From Deltaproteobacteria bacterium (GTDB lineage: Bacteria; Myxococcota; JACPTQ01), in assembly GCA_016192705.1 (NCBI GenBank), contig JACPTQ010000013.1, forward strand, positions 77,101 to 113,872: a stretch of DNA of 36,772 nt. Reading direction: 5' to 3'. Made by a program: the position numbers and the translations under genes. Positions 24,131 to 30,360 of the stretch are shown here, piece after piece; the first letter of the stretch is position 1, and every line of letters starts with the position of its first letter. The notes under the pieces are model-generated. The model did not search any database. It was not told where the DNA came from and worked only from the letters and a program-made list of their open reading frames with translations.

Positions 24131-24244
24131 GGAAAGAAGAGAAGAGTAACCACAGAGTCGCAGAGAACAGAAAGGTCGGAGGAGGGATTCCTTTTTGTTC
24201 TTCTCTTCTGATCTCACTTACTCTGTGTCTCTGTGGTTTCTCCT
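24131..24244. repeat. Palindromic repeat, type A, copy 1
   Basis: The left arm has AACCACAGAGTCGCAGAG (24148-24165). The right arm has ACTCTGTGTCTCTGTGGTTT (24220-24239). Purine-rich GAAGAGAAGAG and pyrimidine-rich TTCTTCTCTTC border the loop side. The arms are nearly perfect complements. It fills the gap between the matrixin and the TonB-like gene. Its right arm encodes the last eight residues (ETTETQSK) and stop of the matrixin. Related copies are at 29356, 33153 and 33954. Similar intergenic palindromes are familiar from other large-genome bacteria. Confidence 0.88.
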
Positions 24245-25107
24245 CGCTTGCGGCCGGTGCGGGCAAGTGCGACCGCGAGAAGGAGGACCAGAATCGCGGG
24301 GCCGACGAAGTGTGGCTCGGACGGCGAGATTTCGTTTTTGCAGCAGCCGGTGCTTCCACTTGAAGCAGCGAGGCCTTTGCCCGGCCCGTAGATTTCGCAC
24401 ACGCCGAACTGGTCGCCAGATTCGAGCGAGCGCTTTTTCGTTTCGCACGAAGGCGCCGACGAGTACATCGTCACCTCGGGGTTTGACGGGTGGTCGAGCC
24501 CGATGAGGTGGCCGATTTCGTGCGTTGCGGTGTTTTGGATGTCCTGCTTGTTCGCGCAGGCTCCATCGACAATCGTGAACGTGAAGAACTGCCCGTTGAA
24601 CTCCATGTCGGAGTCGATGATTTCTCCCGACGACGCGTAAAAGCTGTTCGTGGTGAGCGCGATCGCCGATGCCGAATGCCCGGCTTTGCTCGTCCAGCCG
24701 CTTTCAACCCAAAAGATGTTGTTGACGCGGTCAGTGCCGTTCAGCACGGGCGATGAATTCGTCCCGAGATCGGTGAACGTTAATTCCGATGTACACGCCG
24801 TGATCTTCTCCTTGCTCCACGACGTAAACGAATCGCGAATCGCCTGCTGCGCGCTCTCGGCCGTCATGTTGTCGCTCCCGTTCGCGCCGATCTTGTAGCC
24901 GATGTTGCGCGTCGCCCAGGCGAGGCACAGGCCACTGCCCGTTGAAGTCTCAGTGCGTAGGTAGTCTCCCGCGTCGGGGCCAATTCCGCCGTCGAGAGGT
25001 GTTGAGTACGCAGTCGGCGAGGTGCAAGCGCCAACTGCTGGGCCCGCATCGCTTCCGCCGTCGGCGCCGACAACGCCCGCGATCACCCAAACCACCGTCG
25101 CAATCAT
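24214..25107 (-). CDS. Matrixin family metalloprotease with MYXO-CTERM-like tail
   Basis: A 297-residue secreted zinc protease. The catalytic motif HEIGHLIGLDH (His196, Glu197, His200, His206) and the Met-turn VTMYS (Met214) define matrixins (peptidase M10A-like). The N-terminus is a short hydrophobic signal (MIATVVWVIAGVVGA) followed by an Asp/Gly-rich linker. The C-terminus has STGCC (254-256), a membrane helix (~266-282, FVGPAILVLLLAVALA) and a basic RTGRKR. This three-part layout matches the MYXO-CTERM surface-sorting signal in outline. The final residues ETTETQSK come from a palindromic repeat. ATG overlaps the stop of the upstream gene (25104-25107). Confidence 0.85.
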   Translation of the reverse strand: MIATVVWVIAGVVGADGGSDAGPAVGACTSPTAYSTPLDGGIGPDAGDYLRTETSTGSGLCLAWATRNIGYKIGANGSDNMTAESAQQAIRDSFTSWSKEKITACTSELTFTDLGTNSSPVLNGTDRVNNIFWVESGWTSKAGHSASAIALTTNSFYASSGEIIDSDMEFNGQFFTFTIVDGACANKQDIQNTATHEIGHLIGLDHPSNPEVTMYSSAPSCETKKRSLESGDQFGVCEIYGPGKGLAASSGSTGCCKNEISPSEPHFVGPAILVLLLAVALARTGRKRGETTETQSK

Positions 25108-25715
25108 CGCGTGCCTTTCAAATGCGCTTCAACGTCTTTCATCAATTCGCTGAGACGCCGCACCGCCGAGATGACGCCATGCCGGTCAACGTTGAGTGGG
25201 CCAGGCTCCGCGCGCCGAAACGCGATCTCACGCACATCGCGCGCCACACGCTTTTCGCCCGCGGCGTCTTTCGTGACCGAGAATTTCCCCTGCGCCATCC
25301 CGACCGGGTGCCAAACCCCCGATTGGTTGCGCTGCTCCAAGAACACAAAAATCTCTTCGCCTAAGTCGAGCGTCGCCGACCCCCACGTCTTCTGCCCAAT
25401 CCCATCGACGACGCCGCCCAGCCGCCGCACGACGATCAGCTTCTCCACGCTGCCCTTCATCGTCTTATCGACAAGCACCTTCGCGTCGGTGACGATGCGC
25501 CCGCCGAGCCAATACATCTCGGTCGCGATCACCTTGCCGTGAACGATCCGCTCGGCGCCAACGATGAGCTGCTTCAAATCGAGCGGCACCATCACCGCCC
25601 CGCGCGCGCTTCCCCAAGGCGCCGCGATCGCAATGAGAATCGCGGCACCAAGCCCCCACACTTGCGCGAAACTCCTCGCCGACGTTAATCTTCGGTTTCG
25701 CCCTGCCATTCGCAT
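25104..25715 (-). CDS. Secreted protein of unknown function, matrixin partner
   Basis: A 203-residue protein with a signal peptide (~18-40, WGLGAAILIAIAAPWGSARGA). The mature part is beta-rich: LIVGAERIVHGKVIATEMYW, then GRIVTDAKVLVDKTMKG, LGEEIFVFLEQRNQSGVWHPVG, and AQGKFSVTKD. The pattern 'D-lV-ADriv.GkV ... T...v.V...lKG ... GE.vfvFL ... QGkF.v' recurs in Deltaproteobacteria, where I recall such proteins lying next to matrixins. It is not named. Translational coupling by ATGA with the matrixin suggests an inhibitor, chaperone or co-secreted partner, which is inference. Nothing clear is seen upstream until the fold-back element. Confidence 0.65.
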   Translation of the reverse strand: MRMAGRNRRLTSARSFAQVWGLGAAILIAIAAPWGSARGAVMVPLDLKQLIVGAERIVHGKVIATEMYWLGGRIVTDAKVLVDKTMKGSVEKLIVVRRLGGVVDGIGQKTWGSATLDLGEEIFVFLEQRNQSGVWHPVGMAQGKFSVTKDAAGEKRVARDVREIAFRRAEPGPLNVDRHGVISAVRRLSELMKDVEAHLKGTR

Positions 25716-25778
25716 CCTCCTCGCTTTCGCACCGGGGCTGAATAAGCGTTATGGTACTGGGCGACGGGACGGAGTTCA

Positions 25779-26356
25779 AATCGATGCCGTTTGATTCCCG
25801 GATAACGGGTAAGTTTTTCGTGGGGCGGTCGGGGTTGGGCTCGCTCCGGCTCGCAGAAGTCCTCGGGTCTGACATGAAATGTAAGTCTGAACGAAATGAA
25901 TCAGGCATCACGAAAACGGCAATCCGACGCCCCATCGGCACCTCATCCCCTGCGGATGCGAGCCTTTGCTTGCCCAATCCCCGCCCGCCAGCTCAGAAGC
26001 CCGCCGTTGTCCGGGAATGGTGGTCGGGCGGCTTGAGGGTCGATCGATCGCTGGCCCACACCCGGCGGGTGAACTCTTCGTGCCGCCCTCAATCCCAGAA
26101 AATACGTCCCGGGAAAGCAGTCCGCCGGGATTTGCGTAGGGTCGGCAGGGGCGCTGCGCAGGCGCGCCTCCGCAGGGTCTGCAGCGCGATATTGGCTGGG
26201 ATCCGCGAGGCTTCGCATGCCTCTGAACTGCGACTCAATCGCACGATTCAATTCAGACCCGAGGACGTCGGCGCGCCGAAGCGGGCTCCTGCCGAGCCTC
26301 ACGCTCACACGCGTACGAACTGCTTAACCGGGGATTGGGGAATCGATGCCGTTTGA
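25779..26356. mobile_element. Fold-back (MITE-like) element with 16-bp direct repeats, upstream of manA
   Basis: The 630-bp gap between 25715 and manA contains no believable gene. AATCGATGCCGTTTGA occurs exactly at 25779-25794 and 26341-26356. The 546 bp between them hold matching inverted arms. 25837-25872 pairs with 26253-26288 at 30 of 36 positions, including the perfect 14-mer GTCCTCGGGTCTGA. 25948-25965 pairs with 26160-26177 at 16 of 18. Both pairs keep the same offset (89 bp) without gaps, so they belong to one long palindrome with a decayed middle. The direct repeats look like a target duplication. The second copy supplies the manA ATG. One reading frame stays open through the element (25784-26356) but shows no protein-like features. 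Confidence 0.65.
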
Positions 26357-27344
26357 CGAGCCCATTCTCCTCGCGCCAATGCTCCAGCCGCGCATCTGGG
26401 GTGGCGATAAGCTGCTGCGATATTTCGCGAATTTGGACGAGAAAGGCGCGGGCGCTCCGACGGAGCCGGTGGGTGAGGCGTGGCTCGCGAGCGATCGCGA
26501 CGGCGCAGAGTCGCGCGTCATGGCGGGTCGCCATTCGGGGATGACTTTCGCCGAGCGGATCGCGCTCGACCCGACAGGCTTTTATGGTGCGGCACCGACG
26601 CCAGCTCGCTTCCCGCTGCTCGTGAAGTGGGTTTATGCGCGCGAAGTCTTGTCGGTGCAGGTCCACCCGAGCTTTGAAGACGCGCGAAGGTTGGGCGGCG
26701 CCGACGAAGGGAAGATGGAAGCGTGGGTCGTGATCGACGCGGAGCCCGGGGTGCGTCTCGTTCGTGGTTTTCGGCCGGGGACGACGCGCGGCGAAATCGA
26801 AGCGGCGATTCGGGCTGGAACGCTCGAGCGCTATTTAAAGTGGATCGACGTCGAAAAGGGTGACGCGGTTTTCGTCGCGCCCGGTGTCGTTCACGCGATT
26901 GGAGCTGGGCTTCTCATTCTCGAAGTCCAAAACAACAGCGACACGACATACCGCTTCTACGATTGGAACCGCGTCGATGCGAACGGAAAGGCGCGCACGC
27001 TGCACTTCGCGAAGGGGCTTGCGGTAATGCGCGAGGGCGATGCGAGCACCCCCAAGGCTGTGCCGACGTCGATCTCGACGCCGTGGCCGGGCGAGCGGCT
27101 CGTTCGGTGCGAGGCGTTTACGCTCGATCGTTTTCGGTTGTGCGGGACCCTTTCAGGAACGGCGAACGCCGTGCCGCGCGTGATTGCCGTTCTTTCTGGT
27201 GCCGCGACGATTTCGTCTCGCCACGGGAACTTCATGCTCCGCGCTGGGTCGACGGTGATCATTCCCGCGCGGCTCGACGCTTTCACGTTGTCCGGGGATG
27301 CGGTTTTTTGCGTCGTGACGCCGCCCTCGCCAGAAACGGAGTAA
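26346..27344 (+). CDS. manA: Mannose-6-phosphate isomerase, class I
   Basis: A 332-residue cytosolic zinc enzyme that interconverts mannose-6-phosphate and fructose-6-phosphate, feeding GDP-mannose and polysaccharide synthesis. Zinc ligands are visible: SVQVHPSFEDA (Gln105, His107), GKMEAW (Glu125) and VVHAIGAG (His183). The active-site segment is TTYRFYDWNR (Arg203). The cupin core and C-terminal beta domain are complete. The ATG at 26346 lies inside the right-hand 16-bp repeat of the fold-back element. The same bases occur at 25784 after a purine-rich GACGGGACGGAG, which may have been the original leader. Only GGGGATTGGGG precedes the present start. The V4R gene follows after 4 bp. Confidence 0.93.
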   Translation: MPFDEPILLAPMLQPRIWGGDKLLRYFANLDEKGAGAPTEPVGEAWLASDRDGAESRVMAGRHSGMTFAERIALDPTGFYGAAPTPARFPLLVKWVYAREVLSVQVHPSFEDARRLGGADEGKMEAWVVIDAEPGVRLVRGFRPGTTRGEIEAAIRAGTLERYLKWIDVEKGDAVFVAPGVVHAIGAGLLILEVQNNSDTTYRFYDWNRVDANGKARTLHFAKGLAVMREGDASTPKAVPTSISTPWPGERLVRCEAFTLDRFRLCGTLSGTANAVPRVIAVLSGAATISSRHGNFMLRAGSTVIIPARLDAFTLSGDAVFCVVTPPSPETE

Positions 27345-27348
27345 GCTC

Positions 27349-27822
27349 ATGGCCGTGGCGAATGCGATTCAATTCCCGTCCGCGCTCTTTTCGGAGATTA
27401 CGCGCGAAGTCGTTGACCGGCGCGGCGCGGAAGGCGCCGACATGCTCTATGCGGCGGGGCTTGCATTTGGCGAATCGGTGATCGGGGCGCTTCGCACGGA
27501 GGGCGTCGCGGCGACCGCGCTTTTTGGTTTGGCACTCGAACGCGCATCGGGTTGGGGATTTGGCGCGCTTTCGGCGAGCGGCGAGGGTGAGATTCCTAAG
27601 GAGGTCGACGTCGCGTCGTCGGCCGCGAACGCGTGGAGCGCCTCGCCCGACGGTGGACCGCAGTGCCACATTCTGCGCGGCGTCTTAGCGGGCTTTGCGC
27701 AGCGGATCGCGCGGCGGCCTGTCGACGTCGTCGAGACGGCGTGCGCGGGCGCGGGCGGCGCGACGTGCAAATTCAAGATCAACCTCGACGTGGCGCCGAC
27801 GGAAGACTCGTGGAGCTGGTGA
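27349..27822 (+). CDS. V4R (4-vinyl reductase) domain protein
   Basis: A 157-residue small-molecule-binding protein made of one V4R domain. Seen are an N-terminal helix pair (FSEITREVVDRRGAEGADML), GWGFGALSAS, a central SSAANAWSASPDGGPQCHILRGVLAGFAQRI, described here by its ends, and the closing VVETACAGAGGATCKFKI with the conserved Cys pair of the domain. V4R domains occur in bacteriochlorophyll reductase subunits, XylR-type sensors and TRAPP-like proteins, and bind hydrocarbons or metals through the Cys. Stand-alone forms are common in Deltaproteobacteria. Likely co-transcribed with manA, though no functional tie is obvious. Its stop is 2 bp from the convergent DUF1802 gene. Confidence 0.8.
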   Translation: MAVANAIQFPSALFSEITREVVDRRGAEGADMLYAAGLAFGESVIGALRTEGVAATALFGLALERASGWGFGALSASGEGEIPKEVDVASSAANAWSASPDGGPQCHILRGVLAGFAQRIARRPVDVVETACAGAGGATCKFKINLDVAPTEDSWSW

Positions 27823-27824
27823 GA

Positions 27825-28400
27825 CTACCTCGCGAGAATCGTCGCGACTTCATCGGCGATCGCGCAGCGAATCTTTGATGCTGGTGCGGGTGGAGGCGCG
27901 ACGGGTGCTTCAAGGTCGACCCACGTGCGACAGCCGATGTAGCGCGGCAAATCGGCCACGACGACGGGCGTGTCGAGAACGCGCGTGTGGACCGCGATGA
28001 CGTAGAGCCCGAGTTTGCCGCCGTATGCGAACCGCTTCTCAACCGACGCGCGCGACCATATAGAGAGGTGGTCGAGGGCAAGAAGTTTTTCGAGGTCGTC
28101 GACGAACCAAACACGCTCAACTTCGGCGAGTGTGTCGATCGCTATCGTCCGGTCTTTCGGCGCGGCGCGGGCGAGGCGCGCGAGAGTTTCGTGCGCTTCG
28201 GGCTTTAACTCGACGGCGTTTTGATGTTCATACGTTGGGAAAAGCCAAAACCGATCGTGGTCGACGCGGAACTCGCCGTCCCGCTCGGCAACGCCGCCCT
28301 TTCGCAGAATGAGCGCCTGGCGCCCCGTCCTCAGCGCCTCGACAACGACCGCCCATTCCTTAAATGCCCACGAAACCGCATCCATCATTGACACTTTCAC
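27825..28400 (-). CDS. DUF1802 family protein
   Basis: A 191-residue cytosolic protein. Family signatures are FKEWAVVVEALRTGRQALIL, RKGGVAE near the N-terminus, DHDRFWLFPTYEHQ, and VERVWFVDDLEKLLAL with LYVIAVHTRVLD further on. DUF1802 is common in cyanobacteria and Deltaproteobacteria and has no known function. ATG 28400 is used. Met5 or Met6 could also serve. A strong promoter for the divergent PKD lipoprotein gene overlaps its first codons (TTGACA at 28388-28393). Confidence 0.82.
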   Translation of the reverse strand: MKVSMMDAVSWAFKEWAVVVEALRTGRQALILRKGGVAERDGEFRVDHDRFWLFPTYEHQNAVELKPEAHETLARLARAAPKDRTIAIDTLAEVERVWFVDDLEKLLALDHLSIWSRASVEKRFAYGGKLGLYVIAVHTRVLDTPVVVADLPRYIGCRTWVDLEAPVAPPPAPASKIRCAIADEVATILAR

Positions 28401-28417
28401 ACAATGTAGGATAAAAT
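28388..28417 (+). promoter_or_regulatory. Sigma-70 promoter for the PKD/CARDB lipoprotein gene
   Basis: TTGACA (28388-28393), an 18-bp spacer and TAAAAT (28412-28417) form a near-consensus promoter. Transcription would begin at ~28424, after the ATG at 28416. This favours the downstream start at 28476, which has GGAGGG 9 bases ahead. The -35 lies inside the start of the divergent DUF1802 gene. Confidence 0.7.
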
Positions 28418-28475
28418 GCTACTTCGCGTTGGCGCCAGATTCGTGCGTAAACGCTTGATAACTGGAGGGTATCCG

Positions 28476-29357
28476 ATGACCTCAACTCGTTTCCTGACCT
28501 TACGCCGATCGGCCGCCACGATTGCATTCCTCGCGGCTGCTTGCGGAAGCACCGCGAACGACCCGGGGCCCGGCACAGGTGGACCACCACCGCCTCCCGC
28601 GGGCCCAGTCGACGCCGGCACAAATCGACCCGCACTCAGCGTGACCGCGACCGCGGATCGCAATCGCGCGATTTCAGGGACGGAGGTTCGGTTTTCGGCG
28701 TCGGCAACGGGCGGCAGCGGGAACTACACGTTTCGCTGGGAGATGGGCGACGGGAGTTCGCGCATCGACGGACGGGACGTGACTTACAGCTATCGCGAGG
28801 CGGGGACGTTTAACGCGACCGTTGAAGCGATCGACACGGCCGGTGCGCGCGGATCGGCGTACGTTGCGGTCACGGTGCTCGCGGCCGACGGCGGCACGGG
28901 AGGCACAACCGACCTCGACCTTACAATTGCGCCGCAGAAGATCGACCGCTTGAGCCCGAATCCCCCCGCGGGGCTCATCGAGGGCTCGCCTTTTACCATC
29001 AAGTTTACGGTGCGAAACAGCGGCATCCGCGCGTCGGGGGCGTTCGAGTACCAGATTTACGCGAAGGCGTTTTTGCCGAATTCGCAATGGAAGACGCTCG
29101 GGCCTCGGCGGCAACATGCGTCGCTCGCGGCCAACACGTCCGACCAAGTGACGGTCGAGACGATCGTCCCCGCTGGGTTTACGGGTGGGCAACAATCGGC
29201 GTACGACCTTAAGGTTTTCGTCGACCCCGACAATATGATCCCAGAGAACAAGGACTGCGTCGCGCCGGCCGGACTCGACTCGTTTACGTGCAACAACTGG
29301 GGTTACGTGGAAGGTGGCGCTGAGATTTGCACGGCGCCGCCTTGCGAACGCGGGTAA
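28476..29357 (+). CDS. Lipoprotein with PKD and CARDB-like domains
   Basis: A 293-residue exported protein. The signal peptide ends at AAAC (Cys23, lipobox-like), followed by a Pro/Gly-rich linker. A PKD domain covers ~50-130 (GTEVRFSASATGGSGNYTFRW, then WEMGDGSS, YREAGTFNATVEAIDTAG), the Ig-like fold of surface adhesins and polysaccharide-active proteins. The second half resembles CARDB (IEGSPFTIKFTVRNSGIRASG, YDLKVFVDPDNMIPE), with two Cys near the end (CVAPAGLDSFTC). Probably a cell-surface protein. The start is set by GGAGGG (28462-28467) and by the promoter. The stop TAA is the last base triplet before a palindromic repeat. Confidence 0.78.
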   Translation: MTSTRFLTLRRSAATIAFLAAACGSTANDPGPGTGGPPPPPAGPVDAGTNRPALSVTATADRNRAISGTEVRFSASATGGSGNYTFRWEMGDGSSRIDGRDVTYSYREAGTFNATVEAIDTAGARGSAYVAVTVLAADGGTGGTTDLDLTIAPQKIDRLSPNPPAGLIEGSPFTIKFTVRNSGIRASGAFEYQIYAKAFLPNSQWKTLGPRRQHASLAANTSDQVTVETIVPAGFTGGQQSAYDLKVFVDPDNMIPENKDCVAPAGLDSFTCNNWGYVEGGAEICTAPPCERG

Positions 29358-29459
29358 GAAGAAGAGAAACCACAGAGTCGCAGAGTTAGCGAGTTCTGAA
29401 GAGAAGAAAAAAAGGCGGAAGACGAATTCGTTCTTCACTCCAGCCGTGGATTTGTGGTA
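29356..29459. repeat. Palindromic repeat, type A, copy 2 (decayed right arm)
   Basis: The left arm AAGAAGAAGAGAAACCACAG, continuing AGTCGCAGAG (29356-29385), matches copies 1, 3 and 4. Purine-rich GAAGAGAAGAAAAAAAGG follows. The right arm TTCGTTCTTCACTCCAGCCGTGGATTTGTGGTATT (about 29427-29461, in parts) keeps only traces of CTCTGTGGTTT. It fills the gap between the PKD lipoprotein stop and the barrel protein gene, and its left end overlaps the stop codon. Confidence 0.75.
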
Positions 29460-29471
29460 TTACCGCGCGTC

Positions 29472-30248
29472 ATGTTGAAGGCGACCCGCTTGAAAAGAGC
29501 GTCAATTCTCGCTTTGGTTTTTTTCGCGGGCGCCGGCGCCGCTCGCGCCGATTTCAGCTTCGCCGCGAGCACGCGCTACACGCTCTTGCGCCACGCGGCG
29601 CCCATCACCGACATCACCGACCACGCGAACTCCGGCAAGGGGAATGAGCAGAAAGACGAACCGCTTGGTTCAAACCCGCTTTCAGGCCTTTCCGCGGACG
29701 GTTGGTCCCGCTCCGACTTTGATTTGACGCTCGGCTTTGGACTCTCCGACAAGTTTATTTTGTCGCTCCTTCTCGATGTCGCGCGCTTTTCGCGCACGCA
29801 TGAAGACTCGGGAACGACCAAGGCGACGAGAAACAGCGGCTATATGAATATTGGTGTCGGCCTCGCCGCGAAATATTATTTTTCGCTGCCCGACAAGGGG
29901 CGAATTTCAGCGTACATTTATGGCGATTTCTTCAAGCAGTTCGCGACGGCGACCGAGCCCGTCGCAACGACGGCCAGCGTCGACTTTGCGATGTCGCTCG
30001 CGTCACCGCTCGGATTCTCGGTGGCCGCCGGGTTCGAGTACTTTTTCTCGCGGAGTTTTAGCATTGGCGCGGAGATTCTCGGGCTTCGGTTCACTTATGC
30101 GAGCGCTTCGGCCGTTGACCAAAAGGACGGCTCCATCACCCATAAGATGTCGCTCTCAACCTTTAACTTCTACACGGCGCTGTCGCTTAATTTTAGGGTG
30201 TTTGGCTCAGCTAAGATCTACGAGGAAGGGGACAGATCACCGAAATGA
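29472..30248 (+). CDS. Putative outer membrane beta-barrel protein
   Basis: A 258-residue protein from ATG 29472. The signal peptide (LKRASILALVFFAGAGAARA, cleavage before DFSF) starts soon after this Met. A GTG at 29454 would add six residues lying in the repeat. The mature part shows alternating hydrophobic/aromatic strands: FDLTLGFGLSDKFILSLLLD, SGYMNIGVGLAAKYYFSL, GRISAYIYGDFFKQF, and TFNFYTALSLNFRVFGSAKI near the end. These fit an outer membrane barrel of ~10-12 strands. No named family recognised. It lies 112 bp before the helical exported protein gene. Confidence 0.65.
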   Translation: MLKATRLKRASILALVFFAGAGAARADFSFAASTRYTLLRHAAPITDITDHANSGKGNEQKDEPLGSNPLSGLSADGWSRSDFDLTLGFGLSDKFILSLLLDVARFSRTHEDSGTTKATRNSGYMNIGVGLAAKYYFSLPDKGRISAYIYGDFFKQFATATEPVATTASVDFAMSLASPLGFSVAAGFEYFFSRSFSIGAEILGLRFTYASASAVDQKDGSITHKMSLSTFNFYTALSLNFRVFGSAKIYEEGDRSPK

Positions 30249-30360
30249 TTGTTGTTTTTTGCATTGAATAAAATGTGGGATTGTGCGTCTAACCTCACGA
30301 GACGAGAAAGTGTCTCGGAGATTCAAAACGGTGGGAAACCAAGAAAGAAGGAGAATTGAA

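Noticed and set aside
22979-24211. A 410-codon plus-strand frame opposite the TonB-like gene
   Set aside because: Ser/Arg-rich shadow. The minus frame has a membrane helix and a recognisable C-terminal domain.
25751-26356. A 201-codon plus-strand frame through the fold-back element
   Set aside because: It shows no domain, no sensible start context and ends inside the manA start in another frame. The palindromic arms explain the sequence better.
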